DNA of 64,000 nucleotides, taken from positions 13,041,373-13,105,372 of the forward strand of contig NC_066850.1 of NCBI RefSeq assembly GCF_001640805.2. Direction: 5' to 3'. Positions 25,331-37,773 of the stretch are shown here, piece by piece (positions within the stretch are counted from its first letter, which is position 1; each line of letters starts with the position of its first letter). Position numbers and translations under genes: made by a program. Source of the stretch: Lates calcarifer (Eukaryota; Chordata; Actinopteri; Centropomidae). The notes beneath the pieces were generated by a model, which worked only from the letters and a program-made list of their open reading frames with translations, was not told the DNA's origin and searched no databases.

Positions 25331-25734
25331 CCATGTCTAGGAATTATGCATCCATGGACATCACACAAAAGAATAAGCATTACTCACTGACAGAAATCAC
25401 TTCTAGCACAATACAAAGATGCATGTGCAAATATAAATTCGCAAGATTTAGTTTCAGTATCATGGTTTGCTGTTTTGAAGAAAACTGCTAAAAAAAAAAT
25501 ATATTTTTTGTTGTTGTTGTTTTGTTTTAATAGGCTAATAGCCCCTATTAGAGTGTGTAGGAGGCCTTATTGAGAGACACATGATTAGCTGAAGTTGTGT
25601 TGATTCTGGGATGAATAAAACTCGTTGCCGTTAAAAATGACAACTTTATAAGACAACATACAAAGGAAATGTCTTAATATGGGTCTCACAGCGTTAAAAT
25701 AGCAGTACCGCACCCACCCCTCAATACCTGTTAA

Positions 25735-26060
25735 GATATTCACAAGACTAAACAGCCGTGCGCACGGCGAATTTTAAGCTAGCATAACGGCTACAGAAAA
25801 ATATTAGCCCGCTAATACCGGCACTAAAGTTCATCTTAAAGTGAAAATATCACAACTAAACCCTTCACCAAATATTTACTGAGTGAAGCACAGTTAATAT
25901 GAAACGAAATAACATCATTACATACCATTAATATGCTGGAGAAAACTTTGTAAAAATACAGTTTGCGGATTTAAACACCTTACTTCCTAGCTTACCTCCG
26001 GCACCGTCGGAGAGGGCTTTGACGTGCGCTCGACGTGTACGTGCAGTCATGTAAAATCAC
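25735..26060 (-). promoter_or_regulatory. CpG-rich promoter-like patch with a strong donor
   Basis: CpG density rises locally (CCGTGCGCACGGCGAA, GGCACCGTCGGAGAGGG, GTGCGCTCGACGTGTACGTG) inside an otherwise AT-rich intron. On the minus strand a near-consensus 5' splice site, GGAG|GTAAGC, occurs at 25996/25995, preceded by TGACGTGC (CRE-like on the plus strand). This could be the non-coding first exon and promoter of an intronic transcript. No coding sequence follows that I can recognise. Confidence 0.3.
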
Positions 26061-27194
26061 ATCACCAAAAATACAGCTTGCATTTTTTTTAATACCACTT
26101 ATCACTACACGTGCTCCTAAAGTCATACTGCTATTGCTAGTTACAATGTCTTAAATAATAAAACAGTCCTCTGGCCACAGGAGGTTACAGGACGATGGTA
26201 ACTGACAAAATGTCGCGCAGAAGCAGCAATAATTGTCCAAATTTGTCAGGCATGGTTTAGAGGAAGTAGAATACCACTGAAGTGACTCAGTAATGTCAGC
26301 CATACAACAGTATCCCTCTAAAAACTGAGCTTCTGTCTTATTTTTTTCTATGAATTCACTTTTCATTTGTGAGGAGAAGACTGCACTGCTTCCTCTTTTA
26401 AAACTTATAGTTTCACAGTAAATTAGATGTCCCCATGGGTCCATTCAGTTCCAAGTAACCAAGACTGAGCCATGTCATAATTATTTTCAGTGCAATTAGG
26501 TCGAGACAGGGTCTCTCTCTCTACTGCCATGGGTCTTGGGTTTTATTTTGTCCTTCTCAACAAATCCTCTAATTTTCATCTTCTTCCAATTCCTTTTCTT
26601 TTTCCTTTCATCTTCTTTCCTTTTCATCCTCCCTCTTCTCCCTGTCTCTTTAACCTCTCATTCTCTCCAATATATTTATTTATACAGTGCTTTTCTAGTC
26701 TTATCAACCATACAATGTTTCTATAACACACACATTCAGTATCTTGCCCAAGGACTGCAGAGGATTCCTGAGGATTCAGGAATCGAACCACTGACCTCTC
26801 CAATTAGCAAACAACCTGCTCAGAGCCCACCCCTGAGGGAGAGTGAAAACAGCCAAGTGCAGGAAAAATGACACGTGCCATCACTGTTGTTGGCCACAAA
26901 TGCTCATTGTACTGCTGCTAAATCTAAATATCTCTCAGGTTTATTTCAGATCAGACCAGTGTGTTCTTGGATTCCTCTCAGATCAGGTTTCTGTTCTTGG
27001 GAATATAGAATACTCCATTAGTCTACATTAAAACCCCTACTCAGGTATGTATTTGATGCAAAATGTAGTTACAGTATTATGTAAAAGTGTCCCTCTGATT
27101 CATGACGTGTGACACCAACTACAGACTGATTTTTGTAAGACGTCAGAAGCCAGAACGGTTCAAAACTACTGTTTTAATATTTGATAATGTGTTG

Positions 27195-27690
27195 TATAGA
27201 GTGGTGCAGGAATGAAGTATTTTTGTTTGTCAGTCCAGAAGTTAGCATCACCCTGGTTCCCTCAACAAACAGCCAATGGGATTTTCTTATTGGGTTTTGG
27301 ATTATTACAGAAAGTAAATTGGGATCAATGAAAGTTTCTGATTCTTAAATGTTTAGCTCATCAGATAATCTTCACAGATGAACACCACTGTTCTGATGTT
27401 TGAAGCCTAAATACAATCTCCATTAGTAAAAAGCTAATGTTAGTCTATAAACCAACTACACCACGGTCACATGACGTCAGCATCTCCACCACTAAGCTTC
27501 CACCTTGTCATTTCATTTAGCTCTGACCTCTTCTACAAAAGCCTTTCTTCTTAGAAAGTTAGTGATAGTTTGAAAGAGTGAGTAGAAACACAACAAGGCT
27601 GTAAAGGTGGACTGCTGAATAGATCAGTTTTCATGTTAACGTCCTGACAACCTCTGCAGTCGCAGTTGTTAGCAACTGTCTTTTTTAAGA
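27195..27690 (+). repeat. dispersed repeat family C, copy 2 (longest)
   Basis: It starts TATAGAGTGGTGCAGGAATG, contains TTAGCATCACCCTGGTTCCC and GCCAATGGGATTTTCTTATT, and ends with AACAAGGCTGTAAAGGTGGA and CTCTGCAGTCGCAGTTGTTA. It is the most complete of the four copies here. The tail block recurs alone at 60510..60560. Confidence 0.7.
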
Positions 27691-27739
27691 CACATAAAAG
27701 CTTAAAATCACTAGTGGGGGATTTCCTGATGTATTTTAT

Positions 27740-27950
27740 GTATTTTAGAATCCATTCTGTACAATCTACATCTTAAAAGTTACTAGTAACTAAAGCTGTA
27801 GTGGAGCAGAAAGTATAATACCTCCCTCTGAAATGTAGAAGAGTGGAAGTATAAAGAAGCATAAAATGGGAATATTCAAGTAAAGTGGCTCAAAATCATA
27901 CTTAAGTATAGTGCTTGAGTAAATGTACTTAGTTATTTTGTGCAACTGCT
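27740..27950 (-). mobile_element. hAT-like non-autonomous element, copy 1
   Basis: AGTTACTAGTAACTAAAGCT, TCATACTTAAGTATAGTGCT and TGAGTAAATGTACTTAGTTA are hallmarks of a fish hAT-like MITE whose end reads CAGTGGTGGAANGTAACTAA on the other strand. The same block order is found at 51700..51890. Confidence 0.55.
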
Positions 27951-28794
27951 TGTAAAGAAAAAACTAGGAACTAATGTCATAAGTCAGTAAATCCTGATTC
28001 CTCAAAAAAAACCTAATCCACATCCACAGCTGAATGAATTCCAATATTACCATGAATCTGTCCTGCTCACTGATTAGAAACATCGTCCACAAGAGTCTAA
28101 TACAATCAGAGATGTAACAGACACCATCTGACTGTGAGAGGTAAAAATCTTTATGGTTTCACATCATATATCAGAAAATCACTGAACCTCAATCTGCTCT
28201 ACATTTGGCCCAGAATCCAAATGATGCCATTAAACCAGGTTAGTTAAGCAGAATTGCTGTAGCAGCGTTAAACTATTACAGGAAGTGAACTATAATTCAC
28301 TTTGTCGTTTTCTTATTCACAGTCGGCCCTGGTTGTGCTTTCAGAGCTGAGGCTTCAACACACCTGACTGCAGATTTGGAATAAATCCATAACAGAATAT
28401 GTGTGATGCTGCCATGTAAAGCTGGATTTTGCTTCAGTCTTTGAACCTCCCGAACCTATCAAAGGAGAAATTTAAGGTGGAATCAAAGTTCAGGAGGGGG
28501 TTAAGGGATAATCCTGTGGAGTCGGCTGTCGGCTGCAGGCAGAAGTTTTTACAGGAAGATGTTTTGACTTCCTTAAAAACATTTCTTTTTCTTGTTCGGA
28601 GCGAAAACCAGTGTCTGCGCAGAGAGAGAGATAATCCACAATAAACAGGAGGAAAGTTTCTGTTTCCTCCTGATTTCTTTAAGCTGAGTTAAATGCTTTC
28701 ATATCAGAGCAGCGTTCGTCTGTCAGTCAGCTGACACACACAGGGAGAGGTTCAAACTCCAGGAAATATAATCCCCCGGAAACTTTGTTATCAG

Positions 28795-30075
28795 AGCAGA
28801 GCATTTTACTGAGAGAGAGATGAAAGAAAAGAGAGGAGAAGAGATGATGGAGGGAAGTACAGGTGGAGGAGAGGAGAGGAGTACAGGTAAGAGGAGGAAA
28901 ATGAGGAGAGCAAGAGATGGAAAAGAAAAATGAAAGAAGGAGACAGAGGAAAGGAGGAGAAAAAAGGAGGAGGCTAAAGAAGTGAGGACAGTGAAAGAAA
29001 AATGGAGGGGAGGAGAAAAGCTGTCATGGATAAAAAGATGAGGAAGATGAAGGAGAAGAAAAATAAAACAAGGGGATGATTTAAAAAATGAAAGATAAAG
29101 AGAGAAGGAAGGAGCAGAGGAGCATGGGAAAGGATTGGAGGAAAAGAAGGAGGAGGAAAGAGAGAGAAAGGAGAGAAAGAGGAGGACAACTGAGAGGATG
29201 GAGATGAGAGTAGGATGGAGCCTAAGGAAGAGAAAGAGTTGTAGGGAGAGAAAGGGGATTGGAGGAGAAGAAGAGGAAAGCTGAGGAAAGAATGAGTTTA
29301 GAAAGAGAGGAGAAAGAAAAGAAGGAATAACAGAGGAGGACAGAAGAAGAAAAAGGATTGATGGTGAAGAGGAGGAGGAAGAAATGAACATAAAGAGAAA
29401 AAATCCTGGTGAGATGAAGAAAGAGGGAGAGAAAGAAACTGAAATGGGGCGTGAAGAGATGATGATGGAGGAGAAAGAGAGGGAGGGAGAGAGTAGGGAG
29501 GAGGAGGAGGAGAACGACATGAGGAAAGAGAAAAGAGAGGAGAAGCTAAAAAAGAGCAAAGACGAGAGGAGATATAAGAGAAAGGGAGGAAGGAAAGGAG
29601 GAAAGGAGGAAACCGAAAAACAGGAAATAAAAAAAAGAATGGAGGAACAGGAGGAGGAGAGAAAGGAGGAGGAGTAGGGGGAAGAAGAGGTTGAGGGAAG
29701 AGTGAAGAAAAGACTAAATATGGTGAGATGACATAAAACAAGAAAGGGTGTGGGAAAGAGGAGGAAGAGGAAGGAGGGGAGAAAGATGAGAGGGAGAAAT
29801 GGAGGTACAAGAGAAGGAGGAGAAGAGGAGGAGGAAAATAGAAAGTGATGAAGAGGACAACAGAATCAGCGAGGTAAAGAAATAAACTGAAGCCAGGTGT
29901 GGAGAGATGATGATGGAGGGAGGGGGGGTGAGGAGAGGAGGGAGGCGGTGAAGAATGGAGGGAGGGAGAAAGGTGAATAATAAACAGAGGGTGAACAAGG
30001 CAGACACAGACAGAGAGAGGAAGAGAGAGAGAGAGAATAATGGAGAAAGCCTGAGAGGGACGAGATAAAGAGCGA
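28795..30075 (+). repeat. homopurine (GA-rich) tract, about 1.3 kb
   Basis: For roughly 1280 bp the plus strand is almost all A and G (gagga, gaaag, aggagga words) with rare pyrimidines. It ends next to a (CA)n run. On the minus strand, which is the trhde sense strand, it is pyrimidine-rich. Long Ser/Phe/Leu/Pro frames (up to 278 codons) on the minus strand are by-products of the missing purine-containing stop codons and are not proteins. Confidence 0.95.
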
Positions 30076-30104
30076 ATCTATTAGAGAGGAGGATGAGTCT
30101 GTAA

Positions 30105-30135
<31 letters not shown>

Positions 30136-30576
30136 TCCTGCATAAAAGCTCAATAAAACCCCAATATTAACACACACTCACATACACACACAACATGACA
30201 TCCTGCAGGTTGCCAACAGTCGCTGCTGCCAAGGTAACGCTTGTTGTCACAGTAATCCTGATTGACAACCAAGCTGACAGCGTTGCCCCGGACAACCACG
30301 ACACATAAACACATTCAGATACAAACACCTAAACACACACACTCATGCATGAATTCATGTGGCGACACTTTGCCTTGTCTCCTGAACGCCAGAAGAGAAA
30401 TGGAAATGACATCATTTCCTGCTGTAATGTTTGCCATTATCTTGTCAGGAGACACCAATGAAGAAGAGTACAGGCATGTAAGTGACACACACACACACAC
30501 AGAGAAAGACAGAAACACACACACCTCATTCAGATTCAGAGATGTGACTGGAGGAGAAACTGTTGAGTCAAGTGCT

Positions 30577-30622
<46 letters not shown>

Positions 30623-30667
30623 TTTGTATATCTGTGTATTAGAAGTGTGTTTCTGTATCTGCGCGTG

Positions 30668-30698
<31 letters not shown>

Positions 30699-30780
30699 TG
30701 TGCTGGACACACTGATCTCTTTAAGCAATGTCTCAAATTGCAATTCCCCGCTCTCACATTGAAAAGACTGCAATATCTGA

Positions 30781-30811
<31 letters not shown>

Positions 30812-30815
30812 TTGC
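30105..30815. repeat. cluster of CA/TG microsatellites
   Basis: The cluster contains (CA)n at 30105..30135, short CA runs near 30325 and 30485, (TG)n at 30581..30615, (CA)n at 30674..30698 and (GT)n at 30785..30812. The alternating CA and TG orientation makes several inverted pairs within 250 bp. Confidence 0.9.
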
Positions 30816-31088
30816 TGCAGCTATAGTTTTACACAGGAAGCTGGTGAAGAGGCTGATTCATCATCTTCGGTATAAAATATGCGACTGACGGAGGAAGAGG
30901 GGGGCAGAGTTGGTTTTTGTGATCAGATTTCAATTCTACTCTTTTATTTAGGGAGCGAGGGAGGAGGAGGCAAGGATGTAGGAGATAAGAAGCAGAGGGA
31001 GGGGAGGGGAGAGTGAAGGGGAAGGATGATGGAGGAGGCTGTGGTTCGGCTTCCTGTTCCTCTCTGTATGAGGATCATGACCCTCATG

Positions 31089-31550
31089 AAATCCTTCTTA
31101 TTTAACAATAAACATCACTATATATCACTACCAGACTCCATTGACTAAAACAGGAATTTTACAGCACAGAGCAGAGGAGCTGCTGAAATACCACTGCCTC
31201 CATCTGTTAGTTGAGTTTGTTTGTGTTATTGTGTGACGTTCAGTGGTGGAAAAAGTACTCAAATCCTTAAATACCACATAATAACACAAACATGTTGGAG
31301 GAGGCAATTGTAGATTAGCAGCTCTCATGTTCTGCAAGGTAATATCACTGTTTTTATCAATGGAGTCTGGTAGTGATATATAGTGATGTTTCTGGTTAAA
31401 CAAAAAGGATCATACTCTTTAATAAAAAGGTCTCGTAGGAATCCTATCCATAATGTTGTCAGACACTAATAATAACAACCTGAGCCTGTCAGTGTCCATG
31501 TCAATCATTTACATCCAAATAAATGGGAAAATGGGCTAAAAAAGAACAGG
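31089..31550 (+). mobile_element. palindromic element family A, copy A1
   Basis: The left arm AACATCACTATATATCACTA / CCAGACTCCATTGA is the reverse complement of the right arm TGGAGTCTGGTAGTGATATA / TAGTGATGTTTCTGGTTAAA. Inner arms (CAGGAATTTTACAGCACAGA...GCAGAGGAGCTGCTG and CAGCTCTCATGTTCTGC...) also pair. The core reads TTCAGTGGTGGAAAAAGTAC, a hAT-type terminus. The right flank AGGTCTCGTAGGAATCCTAT and TAATGTTGTCAGACACTAAT is shared with other copies. The left outer arm is truncated. Confidence 0.75.
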
Positions 31551-32096
31551 GTCAGGTTTAGGCTGAAGGGAGAGAGTCTCAGGTCAAAGCCACCATCATA
31601 GGATTCATGAAGGAGCTCTTCTTCTTCCTCCTCCTCCATGTGTGTTAGACGCTCAGAGAACGAATGAATTTATTAAGTTGCTTCAGTGGACTGCCATGTT
31701 AGATAGGTTACCCTCTGACACACGCTGCAGAGTGGGTGAGCGCTGTATTGATCTGGAACATCTCATCTCAACATTAGATTACTCAGAGAGAGAGCGAGCG
31801 ACAGGAGTGGAAAGTAGATGAGGTAGATCTGTTGACCAATCAGCTTCTTTCTACCCTATAATTAAAATGTAGGCTCTCACCTAGCTTTCATTAACCATCT
31901 GTCTCTCTCGTTAACGTTGCAATCTCTCAGTTCTTCTTCAAACCGCGCCTCGTTAGCTGCCTTACTACCCCTCGTTAGCTGTAATTCCTCTCCTCGTTAA
32001 AGAAAGGCAGCTCTGCACAAACAGTTTCAGTCTAATAAAAAAGTTCCTCACAGGATCTGAAGGAGTGGGTGGAAAAAAAAGAAGCTCAACTCAGGG

Positions 32097-32123
32097 TTTT
32101 TTTTTTTTTTTTTTTTTTTTTTT
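32097..32123. repeat. poly(T) run
   Basis: About 27 consecutive T bases following CTCAACTCAGGG. It may be the poly(A) tail of a minus-strand retroinsertion, but no element body is recognised beside it. Confidence 0.85.
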
Positions 32124-35100
32124 CCAGAAGTCTGTGTTTCAGGAATGTTTTGCATCGAGAGAAAGGAAAGTGGAACATTTTTACACAAAAATGCGAGGAC
32201 CTTCTCAAGGGGAATGTGTGCTTTATAAAGAAAGAATTTACCTTATTTACACCATATGTGCTGGATTGTGCTGGTTTGGAAAGCTGCTGTTGCAGAGAGG
32301 TGGTTATACCACATCCACATCTGTCATTTAAACCTTATTAAACATTACGTCAGCATCTGACTTGAAATTCAGAGCTGGAAATATTATGAATTTCTTCTGA
32401 TGATGTCTACATTTTGGTGAAAAGAACTACAGACATGACAAGAAACTGTTGCCAGAGCAGCTGCTGGGTGTTGCATCAAAATAAAATCCAACAGTAACAC
32501 TAGTAAAATGCATTCAGCTCATTGTGTAGGAGCGATACACTGTCTGTTTGTATCTGGTTTCACTTGGTAACAATCTGCAAATGCACAACACAACAAAAGA
32601 GGTTAGTTTAGGATGTTTATGTGGATGTTTAGCTTTCAATGTGTTAGTAAATATGTGTGATTTTGCAGAGATATCATATGCTTTCATAGTAATTAGATTG
32701 TTTAATGTGCAAACAAAACAAAATAACAAATCTAGGAGGGGTGATTGATCAGTTTGTGTCCTCAGGTAGAGGGAGATGAGTTAAACAGCTGGTTACCTGC
32801 AGTTCAACAGAAAGTTTGAAGTGAATAACTTTTGTGGTTTTTCTGTTTTGGGTGATTGAAAATTAAAAGTCAGCTCTGTTTGAGAAAACAGACATCAGCC
32901 TTCATGCAGTCGTTGTGAATGTGGATCTGAACTCATCCAAGACCTAATATGGCCCCTCAGACTAACTGATTAAAAAGGAGCTCAGAGCTGACTTTCAATT
33001 TTCAATGACCTGAAATAAAAAACCCAAAAACAAAGTTATTAACTTCAAACTTTCTGCAGAATCACTCAGTTAAACTGAGTGTGCAGGTGACGAAAACTGT
33101 TTAACTTGTCTCCTTCTTCCTTAGAGCACCAGCTTATCAATCATCCCTCATATACAAAGGTAGATCATCAGATAAATCCTCTGTCAGTAGTCAAAGAGTG
33201 ATAGGTTTTCTCTTTAATAGACTGCATATTATTCCATTTTTGTCCTACAATCTTCTCTTTTCAACATCACTTTGAAAATATCTTTTGAATTTTCCACTCT
33301 CAAACTTTACACTGAAAGAGTATTAATTTCAATATTCTTTGAATATTTGTATCTTTAACATGCTGGGTTATTAAGGGAAATCTGCCCTACATTATATAGT
33401 TTTATTCTATATGTATAATTGGAGGATGAAGCTGTGCTGCCTCATACAGAATCCCGTTGGATTTTATCAGAAGCTCAGCTTGTTGAATAAACTCTGTGCT
33501 GTGTAGCTGTCAAACCTGCTCCTGCCTGTTCATTGCCGACAACCGTCTGTTTCATGCTGACTGGAAACCAGTGCACTCAGATCATGCTGTGGCCTGCTGA
33601 GGCTCAGCAGTGATTAAATCCACCGGACCCGATGGAAATCATTTCACCAGCACTAACTCTGTCGTGACATCATGAGTAATTAACCTTGTAAATAGAGCTT
33701 ATATTGTCCTGACTGTTCTAACAAACAGCAGTGATGCTCTTGTTTACTGATATGTACAGGCAGGTGACAAATTAAAGGAAAAACCAACGTTATGTACCTC
33801 AGCAAACCAGCCTCACTGCTTCCTTATCATCCAAGTCTGTGGACTCTAGTGGAGGGATGATGTTGGTGTTGAATGTATTCCCTTGGGACACGTAGAAATA
33901 TTTTGATACACACTGTCTTTATGAGTTAATCCATATTTTAGAGATATTTTTAAACTGGAGACAAAAACCCTGCTTCAACACAAAGCTGACACAACACTAG
34001 CTTTCACACTCTCGTGTTCGCTGTACGGAGACATGACTACACTAGGGATAGACATTTGAAAAACTTTGTTCATTTTCACATTATTTTCTTGACCAATAAA
34101 TTAATTGTTTTGTCCATAAAACCTTAGAAAATTGTAGAAATTGTAGATAGAAATCTCACATACGTTTTCTATCATGTACAAGAAAGACATCTCACATCTG
34201 AGAGGCTGCATCTTATGTACGTTGTTACAGCTGTAGATGTGCTGTATGCACATGTATGATAAGTAGATTTTTCTGCTGTTTTCAAATGACATAACCTGAA
34301 ATAAATCACAGCTGGAGTTCAACATGAAGGAGAAATGACAAAGCTCAGTTCAGTCCTCCATGTTGTGGCCAACATGAGTTTTTGTTTGAAACCAGAGCTG
34401 ACAGCGTGAGGTAAAAATACTCCAGTGAATCCAGTGACTGGCCTGGTCCTGTTTCCTCTATACATTATCTGAGTATTGACGTGTCTGTTTTTGCCCTGTG
34501 GTGATGTCATGTGTCATGTGATCAGGTCAGAGGAGACGCTGCTGCAGAGACTGGAGCTGAACTGGTTTTAATGGGAGATGACATTAAACCTATCTTTACA
34601 TCATCTGCATGATGATCAATACTGAGCTTAAACAGTGATATTGTGTGTGTGTCTGTGTGTGTGTGTTAGCGCTAATTAATTCTCTCCCTTCCAGCATTTA
34701 AGCATTTAAGCCCAGCCTGGGGTTTACAGTAACTCTGGATATTAAGCAAATCTCACTATGGAATGTGTGTGTGTGTGTGTGTGTGCATGCTGCACCACTG
34801 CATGAAGCCAATCCTTAAGCTAACAGTGAGCTCAGCAGTGTGTAATTTGGACAGTAGAAGTCCCTGTGAATCTGACATTTTGAAGCTTCCCTCTGAATTT
34901 TATTAAATAATCAGCTGTGTTTTACTATGTGTCTTTGCTGGTTACTCATCATATTAACATATTCATAAACACAGACTGGCACCTTTAAAGAGTGTTAGTC
35001 ATATATACTTCTTTTTTTCTTACTATACATCTGAATCTTCCAAAAATGTACATTTCAGCTGAGGAAACTGACATATTTATAAATATTTATGTCACCCCAG

Positions 35101-35234
35101 CTCACTGCTCTCACACCAACACTGACCCAGGTCTAATTCTCAATGTGCTCACATGCAAAACCCAGTTAAAGCCCACAATTTCATTGTACTTAACTGTACA
35201 GTGACAACAAAGCCTATTCTAAAGCCTATTCTTC

Positions 35235-35777
35235 TAAAGGATAACTCTGGTGTTTTTGAACCCACTAAAATGCTTGTTTTTACCACTGACACGTTCTGAT
35301 TGTGTCAGACAACATTATAGATAGGATTTGTATTGGAAATTCTCATATGATTCATGATAATTGTGATTTGAGTAATGGTAACTAGTAAGCATAGAATACT
35401 CAAAGGGGGAAATTGATTCCTACAGAGACAGACCTTTTTTATTAAAGAATAAGATCCTTTACGTTTAAACAGAAACATCACTATATATCATGACCAGACC
35501 CCACTGACAAGAACAGGAATTTTCCTGAGTAGAATACAGGAGCTGCTTGAATACCACTGCCTCCATCTGTTAGTTTGTTTGTGTTATTATCTGAATACTT
35601 CTTCCACTACTGAAAGTCACAAAACTCTGAAAAATTACTGTTTTTGTCAATGAAGTTTGGTAGTGATATATATAGTGATGTTTCTGGTTAATTGATTTTG
35701 TTCCTTTCAAACATTTAAAGATAAAACCATGGGAAAATAAGGCCAAGGTCCAAAAACACACTAAAGTACACCTTTAA
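35235..35777 (-). mobile_element. palindromic element family A, copy A2
   Basis: This copy keeps both outer ends: TAAAGGATAACTCTGG on the left, and on the right the reverse complement-like AAACACACTAAAGTACACCT plus TTAA. Arm blocks GTGTCAGACAACATTATAGA, GACCTTTTTTATTAAAGAAT and ACATCACTATATATCATGAC mirror those on the right side. The core is in reverse orientation relative to A1 (ATACTTCTTCCACTACTGAA). Confidence 0.8.
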
Positions 35778-36584
35778 CACTAATTGTACTATGCAGATTT
35801 TTTAGCTTTTGCTTGTGTTCCTCTTTTAAGAAATCAGGTTAGTGCACAATGTCAACAGTAACCAGGTTTCTGTCAGCTGCAGCATTAAACAGATTGTCAC
35901 ACTGTGATCAAGCTCTGCTGGTTCATCAGCTGTTGCATTGATCCAGTATTGATCCAAACAGTAACCACCACTGACTGTTGGACCACTGACGGTGAATTTC
36001 AGCTCAACACGTCATGTCTTAATGCTTTTTCACATACAGACAGAAAAATACCTTTTATTTACCTTTTTGGTATATTAAACATTAATCCACATCATTCTTC
36101 TGCTCATCTTAACAGCTGATTGAAACTGCTGCTGGGACATTACATAAGCAAAAATAATTTATGTCTAATTTATGTCTAATTTATGTCATGGCATACTTGA
36201 ATGAGACTGATCTGAATCTGAAGCCAATGAAGAGATCAGTGATGCAAAAAGCTGTGCTAATATTAGGAAAAAAAAGAAAGACTGAGTCAGTTTGGAGAGT
36301 TAAATAAGCCATCACTGTCTCTTTTTATACAGTATGCCTGGTTTAACTCAAATTATATTCATTTACCAGCAGATCACAGTCTCATCCTTCTCAAACTTTT
36401 ACACAAAGCATACAACAATAAGCGTCTAACGTCACGAGTTTCACAATAAAAGTCCAAAAATGTGGACACAAATTTAAATTTCCTAAATTTGAAGGTGAAA
36501 CTGAGCTGAGGTCAGTGCTTATTTCAATCTCATATAATTATGATCTAGCTGTTTTTTGTTGTCGTTTGCCTCCTCGGTGTGCAG

Positions 36585-36721
36585 TTGACTTTCTGAACTG
36601 TACAAACAGCAGCGACCGTCCTGCTCTGCTCATTGATCCTTCAGAGGCTTCACTCTCTGACTCTCTGCAGTTTGATGACATCGGTCTGGGCGAGGGTTTA
36701 CACTACAACCAACTCAACTAA
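36585..36721 (+). CDS. putative terminal coding exon, unidentified gene
   Basis: A pyrimidine-rich run ending GTGTGCAG (36577..36584) is followed by an open frame from base 36587 that encodes DFLNCTNSSDRPALLIDPSE and then ASLSDSLQFDDIGLGEGLHY-NQLN before TAA at 36719. Codon choice (many C/G third positions) and the acidic, non-repetitive sequence look more like protein than chance, and an AT-rich 3'-UTR-like stretch follows. The C-terminal YNQL is weakly reminiscent of tyrosine signalling motifs. I do not recognise the protein and found no convincing upstream exon on the plus strand. It lies antisense within trhde intron 2. It may be chance or a transposon-derived exon. Confidence 0.25.
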
Positions 36722-36918
36722 ACTCATGAGTTCTTTTATTTTTCATTTTTAACTTTGTTTATTGTGCATTTTGTCTCTCATCTGAAGAAATATGAAGATA
36801 AGATTATAATTTAAGATGAAATGGCTGAAGATGAAACAAAACCTCCACCTCTCCTATCGCCTGAACGGAATGAAATTATTTAAGAGCAGCTGGATTATTC
36901 AAATTATATCAATATTTT

Positions 36919-37392
36919 GTTTTTTTAAAGAACCAGTGTGTAACATTTACAGGGCTCTATTGGCAGGAATAGAATATAATATACATAAGTCTGTTTTTAT
37001 ACTGTATGATCGCCTAAAACTAATACTTGTTGTGTTTTCATTCACTTTGAATGAGTCATTTATATCTACATTGAGAGCAGGTTCTCTTCCACGGAGTACG
37101 TCATGTTTCCACAGTAGCCCAGAATGGACAAACTTGACCAAACAGTGGCCCTTTGAGTTTTTACGTTGACACCAAAGCTTATACGGAAGATGAAGAAGAT
37201 GAAAAGAGAGAGTACATGTCAGCTATTAAATCTAGCTATATAAACATTGACAGACTAGTCAATGCTGTAGTTGGCGATATTTTGTCACCTGACGACCACC
37301 ACGGACTCGCTTGTAAAGGGAGGGATGAGGGGAGTATTCAGTTGGTTGCAGTCTGTGGATGCCACTAAATCTTACACACTGGTCCTTTAAAC
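36919..37392. mobile_element. MITE with TTTAAAGGACCAGTGTGTAA ends
   Basis: The left end TTTTAAAGAACCAGTGTGTA and the right end ACTAAATCTTACACACTGGT-CCTTTAAA are terminal inverted repeats enclosing about 420 bp. The inner parts CATTTACAGGGCTCTATTGG and TTCAGTTGGTTGCAGTCTGT also fit a common teleost non-autonomous DNA element. Frames of 117 and 71 codons inside it have no recognisable product. Confidence 0.75.
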
Positions 37393-37429
37393 ATCACTTT
37401 TATCGTCAATTCTGGTACATCCCAACATT

Positions 37430-37698
37430 CTTATATATTTAAGCAATATTAACCAAGAGGGTGTGCTTTAACGTCATTAGAGCACGACAGTGATGCGGTC
37501 AGGAAGTATCACTCAAGTGCTCATATTACATTAGAGCACACCCTCAAGTGTAACATTGCGATTATACAACTATTACCAACAAAGTAAAACAGCGGAGTAA
37601 TATTTTTAGTGATGAGTAAGGCGTGCTGTCATGCTGATTTGAACACATTCTAAATGTCTTGTTGACCAATCAGATTGCTTGGTCAGAACTACTTGTTG
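37430..37698. mobile_element. MITE-like element with GAGGGTGTGCTTTAA inverted motif
   Basis: GAGGGTGTGCTTTAACG at about 37457 pairs with TTAGAGCACACCCTC at about 37530. GACCAATCAGATTGCTTGGT follows, then GTTGTATAAA. The order matches a frequent fish MITE. It directly abuts the element at 36919..37392 and the TA/TG run on its right. Confidence 0.5.
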
Positions 37699-37715
37699 TA
37701 TAAATATATATATAC

Positions 37716-37773
<58 letters not shown>

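Noticed and set aside
28723..29559. 278-codon minus-strand frame (and overlapping frames of 139-170 codons up to 30133)
   Set aside because: Pure Ser/Phe/Leu/Pro composition from a purine tract that contains almost no stop codons on the pyrimidine strand. There is no domain, and all three frames are open in places.
36816..37368. Frames of 117 and 71 codons
   Set aside because: They lie inside a MITE with clear terminal inverted repeats, and non-autonomous elements of this size do not encode proteins.
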